From Streptomyces flavofungini (GTDB lineage Bacteria; Actinomycetota; Actinomycetes; Streptomycetales; Streptomycetaceae), in NCBI RefSeq assembly GCF_014650815.1, contig NZ_BMVR01000015.1:124001-188000 (forward strand): DNA of 64,000 nt, given 5' to 3'. Positions within the stretch are counted from its first letter, which is position 1. Each line of letters starts with the position of its first letter. The translations under genes were made by a program, and so were the position numbers. The notes below the pieces were generated by a model that saw only the letters and a program-made list of their open reading frames with translations, did no database searches and was not told where the DNA came from. Of the stretch, positions 52,642-60,989 are shown in pieces.

Positions 52642-54930
52642 ATGGCAGCGAGGGGGCCGGACATGAGGCGCGGCACAAGGCGGTCGATGACGGTGCGGGT
52701 GGCGCGCTGGAGCGCGCTGCACCCGTGGCGGGCGATCGTCGGCTGGTTCGTGTTCGTGGTGCTGTGCCTGGCGGCGGGCATCACGGCCGGGATGAACCAG
52801 GCGACATCGGCGGACTTCCGCGTCGGCGAGGCCGGACGTGCGGAGGGACTGGCGGCGCGGGGCGACCTCCAGATCAAACCGCTGGAGCAGATCCTGATCA
52901 GCGCCCGGCCGGGCCGGCGCCTCGAAGGCCGCACCGCCGAGGCGGCCGACGCGGCCGTCCGGGACGTCACCCGGCGCATGAAGGCCCTGCCCGAGGTCGA
53001 CGAGGTCGCCGCGCCGGTCCGCTCGAAGGACGGCCGGGTGCTGCGGGTGCCCGTCACCCTGAAGGGACCGGAGCAGGAGGGCAAGAAGAACGTCGTCCCG
53101 CTCCAGGCCGAGACCGAGAAGGTGAAGAAGGCCCACCCGGACGTCGTGGTGGAGGAGACCGGCGCCGCGTCCGTCAGCAAGGGCGTCAACGACCAGCGCG
53201 GCAAGGACCTCGCGTTCTCCGAGACGATCACGCTGCCCGTCACGCTGATCACGCTGGCCCTGGTGTTCGGCTCGGTCCTGATGGTCGGCGTACCGCTGCT
53301 GCTCGCCATCACCTCGATCATGGCGACCATGGGCCTGGCGATGCTCGCCTCGCACCTGCTGCCCGACACCGGCGTCGGGATGAACATGATCCTGCTCATC
53401 GGCATGGCCGTCGGCGTCGACTACACGCTCTTCTACCTCAAGCGCGAACGCGAGGAACGGGCCCGCGCGGGCGGCAGGCTCTCCGCGGAGGCGCTGGTCG
53501 AGGCCGCCGCCGCGACCGCGGGCCGGGCCATCGTGATCTCCGGGCTCGCCGTGATCGTCTCCACCGCCGCGCTCTACCTGGCCGGTGACGTCATCTTCGA
53601 CTCCCTGGCCACCGGCACCATCCTGGTCGTCGCCGTCGCCGTGGTCAGCTCCGTGACCGTGCTGCCCGCCATGCTCGTCAAGCTCGGCAGCCGCGCCGAG
53701 CGCCGCGCGGACAAGCGCCGCGCCGCGGGCAAGCCCGTGAAGTCCGACGCCGACAAGAAGCCGGGCCGCGTCTGGAACGCCCTGCTCACCCCCGCCCGCA
53801 AGCGCCCCGCGCTCACCCTGTGCCTGGCCGTCCTCGTCCTGCTCGGCCTCGCGGCGCCCGCCGTGACCATGAAGCTCAAGGACCCGGCCCGGGACAGCTT
53901 CTCCCGCGAGATCCCCGCCATGCAGGGCTACGACCGGCTGCTCCACGCCTTCCCCGACCTGCGCATCCGCTACCAGGTCGTGGTCGCCGCCGAGCCCGGC
54001 CGGGCCGGTCAGGTCAAGGACGCCCTGCGCGACCTCGACCGCAGGGCCGCGGCCGACCCGCTCCTCGCCCGCCACGACCGCCCCGTCATCAAGACCTCCG
54101 CCGACGGCCGCGTCAGCACCCTGGACCTCGGCGCCCGCCACGCCACGTACTCCGACGAGGCCGCCGAGGCCCTCGACCACATCCGCGACGACTACCTACC
54201 CGCGACCGTCGGCAAGCTCGACGGCGTCGAGAGCGGCGTCAGCGGTGACGTGCCGCGCGGCGTGGACTATGTGGACCACCAGAACCAGAAGCTGCCGCTG
54301 GTCCTCGGACTGCTGCTCCTGATGACGTTCGCGATGACGGTGTACGCGTTCCGGTCCGTCGTCCTCGGACTGCTCGGCGTCGGCCTCAACCTGCTGTCCG
54401 CCGCGTCCGCGCTGGGGCTGCTCGTGCTCGTCTTCCAGGGGGAGTGGGCCGAGGACCTGCTGTCCTTCGTCTCCCTGCACGGCATCTCCTCGCGCGTGCC
54501 GCTGTTCCTCTTCGTGATCCTCTTCGGGCTCTCGATGGACTACCAGGTGTTCGTGGTCAGCCGGATCCGCGAGGCCGCCCTGAACGGCGTGCCCACCCGG
54601 CAGGCCGTGATCGACGGGATCGCGGCGTCCGCCAAGGTCGTCACCAGCGCGGCCATCGTCATGGTCACCGTCTTCGCCAGCTTCGTGATGCTGCACATCC
54701 TGGAGATGAAGCAGATGGGCTTCGTCCTCGCGGTGGCCGTCCTGCTCGACGCGTTCGTGATCCGCGTCATGATCCTGCCGGCGGCGCTGCTGCTGCTCGG
54801 CCGGGCGACGTGGTGGCCGTCGAAGGCGGTGGCGAAGGCCGAGGAGCGGATCACTCGCGGGTACGCGGCTCCGCTGGACGAGAGCGCGGAACCGCAGGTG
54901 GCGGGGGCGGGAACGGCCCCCGGGAGGTGA
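52642..54930 (+). CDS. MMPL-family transporter (RND superfamily)
   Basis: 762 residues from ATG at 52642, which has GGGAG six bases upstream; ATG at 52621 would add seven residues. The layout is that of MMPL proteins: one membrane helix, an extracytoplasmic domain (about 45-180), five helices, a cytoplasmic basic linker (RRADKRRAAGKP), then the same again. GVDYTLF and LSMDYQVFVVSRIRE are the Asp-Tyr proton-relay motifs in helices 4 and 10, and both are intact. Such proteins export lipids or drugs using proton force. A hairpin follows. Confidence 0.88.
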   Translation: MAARGPDMRRGTRRSMTVRVARWSALHPWRAIVGWFVFVVLCLAAGITAGMNQATSADFRVGEAGRAEGLAARGDLQIKPLEQILISARPGRRLEGRTAEAADAAVRDVTRRMKALPEVDEVAAPVRSKDGRVLRVPVTLKGPEQEGKKNVVPLQAETEKVKKAHPDVVVEETGAASVSKGVNDQRGKDLAFSETITLPVTLITLALVFGSVLMVGVPLLLAITSIMATMGLAMLASHLLPDTGVGMNMILLIGMAVGVDYTLFYLKREREERARAGGRLSAEALVEAAAATAGRAIVISGLAVIVSTAALYLAGDVIFDSLATGTILVVAVAVVSSVTVLPAMLVKLGSRAERRADKRRAAGKPVKSDADKKPGRVWNALLTPARKRPALTLCLAVLVLLGLAAPAVTMKLKDPARDSFSREIPAMQGYDRLLHAFPDLRIRYQVVVAAEPGRAGQVKDALRDLDRRAAADPLLARHDRPVIKTSADGRVSTLDLGARHATYSDEAAEALDHIRDDYLPATVGKLDGVESGVSGDVPRGVDYVDHQNQKLPLVLGLLLLMTFAMTVYAFRSVVLGLLGVGLNLLSAASALGLLVLVFQGEWAEDLLSFVSLHGISSRVPLFLFVILFGLSMDYQVFVVSRIREAALNGVPTRQAVIDGIAASAKVVTSAAIVMVTVFASFVMLHILEMKQMGFVLAVAVLLDAFVIRVMILPAALLLLGRATWWPSKAVAKAEERITRGYAAPLDESAEPQVAGAGTAPGR

Positions 54931-54962
54931 GCGGGCGCGCGGCGAGCGGCCGCGCGCGATGA

Positions 54963-55006
54963 GCGGGTGGGTCGGGCGGTGCCAGCACACCGGCCTACCC
55001 ATCCGC
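54963..55006 (+). terminator. Hairpin downstream of the MMPL gene
   Basis: GCGGGTGGGT pairs with ACCCATCCGC (one wobble), with an inner CGGT/ACCG stem. No U-run. Confidence 0.55.
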
Positions 55007-55106
55007 CCGTCGCTTGAACATTTCTTTAATCTTCTGGCAAGCAGCTCTTGACAGGTCCGGGGTACTGGGTGGGCGACAGGCTGACGCAGCGCTTACGATC
55101 CTCTGC

Positions 55107-57155
55107 GTGTCCAAACTGACCGACGTGCCCAAACGGATCCTCATCGGGCGCGCACTGCGCAGCGACCGGCTCGGAGAAACGCTCCTGCCGAAGCGCATCG
55201 CCCTCCCCGTGTTCGCGTCCGACCCGCTGTCCTCCGTCGCGTACGCGCCCGGCGAGGTGCTGCTCGTCCTGTCCGTCGCGGGCGTGTCGGCCTACCACTT
55301 CAGCCCCTGGATCGCCGTCGCGGTCGTCGTGCTGATGTTCACCGTCGTCGCCTCGTACCGGCAGAACGTGCACGCGTACCCGAGCGGCGGCGGTGACTAC
55401 GAGGTCGCGAACACCAACCTCGGCCCCAAGGCCGGACTGACCGTCGCGAGCGCGCTGCTCGTCGACTACGTCCTGACCGTGGCCGTGTCGATCTCCTCGG
55501 GCATCGAGAACCTGGGCTCGGCGGTCCCGTTCGTCGTGGAGCACAAGGTGCTCTGCGCGGTCGCCGTCATCGTGCTCCTCACCCTCATGAACCTGCGCGG
55601 CGTGAAGGAGTCCGGCAAGCTCTTCGCGATCCCGACGTACGTCTTCGTGGCGGGCGTCTTCATCATGATCGCGTGGGGCGCCTTCCGGGGCTTCGTCCTC
55701 GACGACACCATGAAGGCCCCGACCGCCGACTTCGAGATCAAGGCCGAGCACGAGGGCCTCGCCGGCTTCGCCATGGTCTTCCTGCTGCTGCGCGCCTTCT
55801 CCTCCGGCTGTGCCGCGCTCACCGGCGTCGAGGCGATCAGCAACGGCGTCCCCGCCTTCCGCAAGCCCAAGTCGAAGAACGCCGCGTCGACCCTCGCCCT
55901 GATGGGCGCGCTCGCCGTCACCATGTTCTGCGGCATCATCGGCCTCGCCATGGCGACCAACGTCCACATGGCCGAGAAGCCCGCCCACGACCTCCTCGAC
56001 AACGGCGTCCCGCTCGGCGGCGACTACGTCCAGAACCCGGTGATCTCCCAGGTCGCCGAGGCGGTCTTCGGCAACGGCAGCTTCCTCTTCATGGTCCTGG
56101 CCGCGGCCACCGCGCTGGTCCTGTTCCTCGCCGCCAACACGGCGTACAACGGCTTCCCGCTGCTCGGCTCGATCCTCGCGCAGGACCGCTACCTGCCGCG
56201 CCAGCTGCACACCCGCGGCGACCGCCTCGCCTTCTCCAACGGCATCGTGCTGCTCGCGGGCGCCGCGGCCATGCTCGTCTGGATCTACGGCGCGGACTCC
56301 ACCCGCCTGATCCAGCTCTACATCGTCGGCGTCTTCGTCTCCTTCACGCTCAGCCAGATCGGCATGGTCCGGCACTGGAACCGCCATCTGTCCACCGAGC
56401 GGGACCCGGGCAAGCGCCGCCACATGATCCGCTCCCGCGCGATCAACACCTTCGGCGCCTTCTTCACCGGCCTGGTCCTGATCGTCGTCCTCGTCACGAA
56501 GTTCACGCACGGCGCGTGGGTGGCGCTCCTCGGCATGGTCATCTTCTACGCGACGATGTCCGCGATCCGCCGCCACTACGACCGGGTGGCCGACGAGATC
56601 GCGGCGGCCGACGGCCCCTCCGACGACAGCGTGCGCCCCTCCCGCGTGCACTCCATCGTCCTCGTCTCCAAGATCCACAAGCCGACGCTGCGGGCCCTCG
56701 CGTTCGCCAAGCTGATGCGCACGGACACCCTGGAGGCGCTGAGCGTCAACGTCGACGCGGCCGAGACCAAGGCCCTGCGCGAGGAGTGGGAGCGGCGCAG
56801 CATCAGCGTCCCGCTGAAGGTCCTCGACTCGCCCTACCGCGAGGTCACCCGCCCGGTCATCGAGTACGTGAAGTCCCTGCGCCGGGAGAGCCCCCGCGAC
56901 GCGGTCAGCGTGATCATCCCCGAGTACGTCGTGGGCCACTGGTACGAGCACCTGCTCCACAACCAGAGCGCACTCCGCCTCAAGGGCCGCCTCCTCTTCA
57001 CCCCCGGCGTGATGGTCACCTCCGTCCCCTACCAGCTCGAGTCCTCCGAGGCCGCGAAGCGCCGCGCGCGCAGGCGCCAGGAGTGGAACGCGCCGGGCTC
57101 GGTGCGGCGTGGACCGGTGGAGAAGCGGGCGAAGGAGACGAGCAAGAAGGGGTGA
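55107..57155 (+). CDS. KimA-like APC-superfamily potassium transporter
   Basis: 682 residues from GTG at 55107. It shares with Bacillus subtilis KimA (YdaO) the opening IGRALRSDRLGE, the first-helix string FASDPLSSVAYAPGEVLLVL, SYRQNVHAYPSGGGDYEVAN, and ALTGVEAISNGVPAFRKPKS, then about 12 membrane helices and a cytoplasmic domain of about 170 residues. KimA is a high-affinity K+/H+ symporter inhibited by c-di-AMP. The family is often annotated as an amino-acid permease. The alignment is from memory. A -10-like TACGAT ends seven bases before the GTG, suggesting a leaderless message. The C-terminus is very basic. Confidence 0.82.
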   Translation: MSKLTDVPKRILIGRALRSDRLGETLLPKRIALPVFASDPLSSVAYAPGEVLLVLSVAGVSAYHFSPWIAVAVVVLMFTVVASYRQNVHAYPSGGGDYEVANTNLGPKAGLTVASALLVDYVLTVAVSISSGIENLGSAVPFVVEHKVLCAVAVIVLLTLMNLRGVKESGKLFAIPTYVFVAGVFIMIAWGAFRGFVLDDTMKAPTADFEIKAEHEGLAGFAMVFLLLRAFSSGCAALTGVEAISNGVPAFRKPKSKNAASTLALMGALAVTMFCGIIGLAMATNVHMAEKPAHDLLDNGVPLGGDYVQNPVISQVAEAVFGNGSFLFMVLAAATALVLFLAANTAYNGFPLLGSILAQDRYLPRQLHTRGDRLAFSNGIVLLAGAAAMLVWIYGADSTRLIQLYIVGVFVSFTLSQIGMVRHWNRHLSTERDPGKRRHMIRSRAINTFGAFFTGLVLIVVLVTKFTHGAWVALLGMVIFYATMSAIRRHYDRVADEIAAADGPSDDSVRPSRVHSIVLVSKIHKPTLRALAFAKLMRTDTLEALSVNVDAAETKALREEWERRSISVPLKVLDSPYREVTRPVIEYVKSLRRESPRDAVSVIIPEYVVGHWYEHLLHNQSALRLKGRLLFTPGVMVTSVPYQLESSEAAKRRARRRQEWNAPGSVRRGPVEKRAKETSKKG

Positions 57156-57193
57156 GGGGCGCTGGCGCTGGGCCTGGGGGCGGGGGCTGCGCC

Positions 57194-57530
57194 GGACGGG
57201 TCCTGCGCCGGGCGGGGGCTGCGCCGGGCGGAGGCTGCGCCGGGCGGGGCTGCCTCCGACTGGTCCTGTGCCGGACGGGCCCTACGTCTGACTGGTCCTG
57301 TGTCTGACGGGTCCTGTGCCGGACGGGTCCTGCGCCGGGCGGGGTCTTCGCCTGACGGGTCCTGTGCTGGACGGGGTCTTCGCCTGACGGGTCCTGTGCT
57401 GGACGGGGTCTTCGCCTGACGGGTCCTGCGCCGGACGGGGTCCTCGTCTGACGGGTCCTGCGCCGGACGGGGTCCTCGCCTGACGGGTCCTGCGTCTGAC
57501 GGGGTCCTGCGTCTGACGGGTCCTGGCGGG
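57194..57530. repeat. 16-bp tandem repeat array, about 21 units
   Basis: A unit of the form GACGGGTCCTGCGCCG recurs every 16 bases from 57194 to about 57530; I followed unit starts at 57194, 57210, 57226, 57242 and so on to 57498 without a change of phase, then one 17-bp step. Two variants alternate in the middle (GACGGGTCCTGTGCTG, GACGGGGTCTTCGCCT), giving a 32-bp higher-order repeat. It is non-coding: 16 is not a multiple of three, so any translated frame changes register. It lies between kimA-like and RNA methyltransferase genes. Confidence 0.92.
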
Positions 57531-57650
57531 CGGCGGGGGCAGGTCAACGTAGACTGGTGGGCTGGCGTCCGGCCGTCCGTTTTTCCCGATGTTCTCGACG
57601 CCGTCGACCACCGTCCTTCCTTACCTCTTACGTTGTGGAGTCACCCCGCC

Positions 57651-58982
57651 ATGCAGGCTGAACCGAAGAACTCACTGGTGGGCGAGGAGTACGAGGTCGA
57701 GGTCGGGCCGGTCGCGCACGGCGGCCACTGCGTCGCCCGTACGGCCGAGGGGCAGGTGCTCTTCGTACGGCACGCGCTGCCCGGCGAGAAGGTCGTCGCG
57801 CGGGTGACCGAGGGCGAGGAGGGCGCGCGCTTCCTGCGGGCCGACGCGGTGACGGTCCTCGACCCGTCCAAGGACCGCGTCGAGGCCCCGTGCCCGTACG
57901 CCGGACCGGGCCGCTGCGGCGGCTGCGACTGGCAGCACGCGAAGCCGGGCGCGCAGCGCCGCCTCAAGGGCGAGGTGATCGCCGAACAGCTCCAGCGGCT
58001 GGCCGGGCTCACGCCCGAGGAGGCGGGCTGGGACGGCACGGTGATGCCGGCCGAGGGCGACAAGCTCCCTGCCGGTGAGGTTCCGGCTTGGCGCACCCGA
58101 GTCCAGTACGCGGTCGACGCCGAGACCGGCCGGGCGGGCCTGCGCCGCCACCGCTCGCACGAGGTGGAGCCGGTGGACCACTGCATGATCGCGGCCGAGG
58201 GCGTCACCGAACTCGGCGTCGAGCGGCGCGACTGGCCCGGCATGGCCTCGGTCGAGGCGATCGCGGCGACGGGTTCGCAGGACCGCCAGGTGATCCTGAC
58301 CCCGCGCCCCGGCGCCCGCCTGCCCCTGGTCGAACTGGACAAGCCGGTCTCGGTCCTCCGTGTGGAGGAGAAGGACGGCGGTGTGCACCGCGTCCACGGC
58401 CGCCCCTTCGTCCGCGAACGCGCCGACGGCCGCACGTACCGCGTGGGCAACGGCGGCTTCTGGCAGGTCCACCCGAAGGCGGCGGACACGCTGGTGACGG
58501 CGGTCATGCAGGGCCTCCTCCCGCGCAAGGGCGAGACGGCGCTCGACCTCTACTGCGGCGTGGGCCTGTTCGCGGGCGCCATCGCCGACCGCGTCGGCGA
58601 CGAGGGCGCCGTCCTCGGCATCGAGTCCGGCAAACGCTCCGTCGAGGACGCCCGCCACAACCTCGCCTCCTTCGACCGCGTCCGCATCGAACAGGGCAAG
58701 GTCGAGTCGGTCCTCCCGCGCACCGGCATCACCGAGGTCGACGTCATCGTCCTCGACCCGCCCCGCGCGGGCGCCGGCAAGCAGACGGTCCGCCATCTCG
58801 CGGGGCTCGGGGCACGGCGGATCGCGTATGTGGCTTGCGATCCGGCGGCGTTGGCTCGGGACTTGGGGTACTTCCGGGAGGGCGGGTACAAGGTGCGGAT
58901 GCTTCGGGCGTTTGATTTGTTCCCCATGACGCATCATGTGGAGTGCGTCGCGATCCTTGAGCCTACTGAGAAGGGGCGCTGA
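57651..58982 (+). CDS. TrmA/RumA-type (class I SAM) RNA 5-methyluridine methyltransferase
   Basis: 443 residues from ATG at 57651. An N-terminal TRAM RNA-binding domain (about 1-65) is followed by cysteines CPYAGPGRCGGCDW (about 83-97), the [4Fe-4S] ligands of RumA-like enzymes. The methyltransferase domain has DLYCGVGLFAG (SAM site), VLDPPRAG, the catalytic cysteine in YVACDPAALARDL and the general-base glutamate in HHVECVAIL. It methylates C5 of a uridine in 23S rRNA or tRNA; the site is unknown. The equivalent is Rv2689c in M. tuberculosis, next to the KimA-like gene there too. It marks the right end of the conserved block. Confidence 0.87.
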   Translation: MQAEPKNSLVGEEYEVEVGPVAHGGHCVARTAEGQVLFVRHALPGEKVVARVTEGEEGARFLRADAVTVLDPSKDRVEAPCPYAGPGRCGGCDWQHAKPGAQRRLKGEVIAEQLQRLAGLTPEEAGWDGTVMPAEGDKLPAGEVPAWRTRVQYAVDAETGRAGLRRHRSHEVEPVDHCMIAAEGVTELGVERRDWPGMASVEAIAATGSQDRQVILTPRPGARLPLVELDKPVSVLRVEEKDGGVHRVHGRPFVRERADGRTYRVGNGGFWQVHPKAADTLVTAVMQGLLPRKGETALDLYCGVGLFAGAIADRVGDEGAVLGIESGKRSVEDARHNLASFDRVRIEQGKVESVLPRTGITEVDVIVLDPPRAGAGKQTVRHLAGLGARRIAYVACDPAALARDLGYFREGGYKVRMLRAFDLFPMTHHVECVAILEPTEKGR

Positions 58983-59050
58983 CCTGCGGTTTCGCCGAGT
59001 GTGCGTTATGTGTGCTGTGGGCGTTACGGGCGATATCTTGACGCGTATTC

Positions 59051-59090
59051 GACGCACGTGAGGCCATTCTGACGCACGTTTGACGCACGT
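59051..59090. repeat. Three direct copies of GACGCACGT
   Basis: Exact 9-bp copies lie at 59051-59059, 59071-59079 and 59082-59090, right at the change from core genes to degraded mobile DNA. They could belong to an attachment site or a recombinase arm site; nothing confirms that. Confidence 0.55.
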
Positions 59091-59208
59091 TCTGATGAGG
59101 CGCCAGGCGGCCGTTTTTGCAGGTGACGGTGAGTCGGGTGGGGCCTGTCGGGCTCCTTCTTTGCTATCTCTTGGGTCAAGGGCCGTCGGTTATGGCCCGG
59201 TTTGGGGA

Positions 59209-59636
59209 TCAGTAGAAGCGGGGTCCGTACGGGCTCCAGTGGCCGAGGAAAGGCTTGAGGCCGTCGCCGCTGGGCTTCGGTGGGGAGGGCAGCTTCGGCG
59301 CTGCGGCGGACTCGGCGAGGTGTTGGAGGCGGGCATCCGCGAAGGCGAGCCACGCCTCGATCTCGGCCCCTTTTCTGCCCAGGTGGCAGTGATGTGGCGT
59401 GATCGCGCACCGCTGTGACGTATTCGGTCAGGCGCTTGGTCTGGTGCCAGGCGTCTGCTTGTTCTTCGAGGTGTTTGACGCGATAGGCGTGGCCCTGATC
59501 GCAGCCCAAGGCAGGTATGGACGCTACGAGGTCAAGTACGTAGGCAAGTGCGTGCGCGGCCGCAGGGCGGCAGACTTGGTGAAGCAGTTGCGAGTTACGT
59601 ATGTTCGTCTTCTGTAAGTTCCGGTGCCGTTGTCTG
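59209..59636 (-). pseudogene. Truncated, frameshifted gene remnant cut by the IS element
   Basis: Reading leftwards from the IS boundary, one frame gives AYRVKHLEEQADAWHQTKRL and TEYVTAVRDH. A second frame, one base out, continues with AEIEAWLAFADARLQHLAES and ends GHWSPYGPRFY then TGA at 59209-59211. The shift occurs near the AAAAGGGG run around 59360. The codon choice of both halves looks genuine. The 5' part is missing beyond 59636. I recall similar C-termini in Streptomyces integrated-element proteins of unknown function; no assignment is made. Confidence 0.6.
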
Positions 59637-59675
59637 TGAGCTGCCCCGACTTTCGTAGAGTCCGATCTTGATGGT

Positions 59676-60464
59676 TCAGGCGGACTGCGGGGCTTGCTCC
59701 TGGCTCGCCAGAAGTCATGTTCGTACTCGGCGGGTGGTACGTAATCGAGCGCGGAGTGGAGGCGTTCTTCGTCGTACCACGTGACCCACTGGAAGATCGC
59801 CCGCTCGACCTGTTCGCAGTCCCGCCAGGGGCCCTGCATCTCGATCAACTCGGCCTTGAAAGTGCCGTTCAGCGCCTCGGCCATGGCATTGTCGTAGCTG
59901 TCCGCGACGGAGCCGACCGGCGCGGAAGCGCCGATGTCCGCGAGCCGATCGGTGTACCGAATCGACACATATTGGGCAAGTTCAAGCGGTCGCTGTGATG
60001 AACCAGCCCGGAGTCCTTCTTGATGCGGCGCCGCCACAGGGCCATCTCCAGTGCGTCCAGGGGGAGTTCGGTCTGCATGTGGTTCGCGGCCTGTCGGGGC
60101 CGTCGGCGGTGAAGTCTCGGTCGACCAGGTCCGGCGGCCTTGGTGCCGACGGCTCGGGGATCGTGGTGCGGCGCCGCCGGCCGCGGATGACGCCCTCGAT
60201 GCCGAGCTCGGCCATGAGTCGTTCGACGGTGCAGCGGGCCACGTCGACGCCCTTGCGATGCAGAGCGCGGGTGATCCGGCGGGCTCCGTAGGTGCCGCCG
60301 GACTCGGCGTGGATCTCCTCGATCGCGGGCATCAGCTGTTCGTCCCGCAGCCGCCGGGAAGACTTCGGCCGCTTCTTACGGGCGAAGTACGTCGACGGCG
60401 ACAGACCCAGCTCCCGGCAGACGGGATCGACCCCGAGGCCCTTCTGGCGCAGGTGGTCGATCAC
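59676..60464 (-). pseudogene. IS3-type transposase orfB, internally deleted and frameshifted
   Basis: From GTG at 60464 the frame gives LRQKGLGVDPVCRELGLSPS, TYFARKK, and SGGTYGARRITRALHRKG, the HTH_21 region of IS3 orfB. After DRDFTADGPD the frame breaks and about 50 residues containing the first catalytic Asp are lost. A second frame resumes at ELPLDALEMALWRRRIKKDS and keeps HHSDR with the second Asp; a third frame resumes at YVSIRYTDRLADIG and keeps the catalytic Glu region ALNGTFKAELIE. The original end QEQAPQSA then TGA lies at 59676. It cannot make an active transposase. Confidence 0.85.
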
Positions 60465-60771
60465 CTGCTCGGCCTCGTCCGGGGACGGGTGATCTCCTGG
60501 GCAAAAAACACGGACGCGGCCTTGAGAATCTCGTTCGCCCGCTTCAACTCCGCGTTCTCCTTGCGGAGTTGCTTCAGCTCGTCCCGCTCGGCGGTGGTGA
60601 GCCGGTCGTCGCGTTCGCCGTGGTCGGCCTCGGCCTGGCGGACCCAGCCGCGCAGGGCCTCCTTATGGATGCCCAGGTCCTTCGCGACGTGCGCGATCGG
60701 ACGGCCGGTGGTGCGGACCTCACGGATCGCGCGCTCCCGGAGTTCGTCCGGGTACTACGTGGTGCAGGCGT
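60461..60771 (-). pseudogene. IS3-type transposase orfA, start lost
   Basis: The frame ending TGA at 60461 encodes YPDELRERAIREVRTTGRPI, then GIHKEALRGWVRQAEADHGE and a leucine-zipper ELKQLRKENAELKRANEIL, the usual orfA product. Just upstream of YPDEL there is an in-frame TAG. The preceding residues (PAPR) lie one base out of frame, and the expected ATG reads ACG at 60769-60771. One deleted base and one substitution explain both. orfA and orfB overlap by GTGA. Confidence 0.8.
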
Positions 60772-60989
60772 GGTGCTCGTGGATCTCCTTCGCCAGGATC
60801 GTAACCCTGACATCAGGAACTCCACGAAAATCAGTGCAGCTCAGTTCGGCGAGCCCGCAGTCTCGCATCCCGGCGTAACGAAGGTCTGGGCCGACAGCGG
60901 CACCAGCACAGCGTCTTCCAGCACGGAGTCGCCCGAGGATTCGACGTCGAGGTCGTGAAACGACCCGCCACCGTTGGTGCGGGGTGCCG

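Larger units (their letters stand above)
59637..60843 (-). mobile_element. Decayed IS3-family insertion sequence
   Basis: About 1.2 kb. The left end begins TGAGCTGCCCCGACTTTCGT and the right end finishes with ATCAGTGCAGCTCA; the two ends are inverted copies over about 25 bp with four mismatches and start with TG and end with CA as IS3 elements do. Inside are orfA and orfB of an IS3-type transposase, both damaged. I see no matching target-site duplication at the two borders (CTG against GTT). Confidence 0.85.

Noticed and set aside
57194..57530. Possible CRISPR array
   Set aside because: Units are directly adjacent with no spacers, and 16 bp is too short.
57029..57547. Leftward 172-codon frame across the 16-bp array
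   Set aside because: It simply translates the repeat in rotating register and the antisense of the upstream gene's end; no ribosome site.
59080..59418. Rightward open frame beside the IS element
   Set aside because: The leftward strand gives better coding character (two halves of one frameshifted remnant).
60051..60878. Rightward 275-codon frame over the IS
   Set aside because: It is antisense to the recognisable transposase orfA/orfB.
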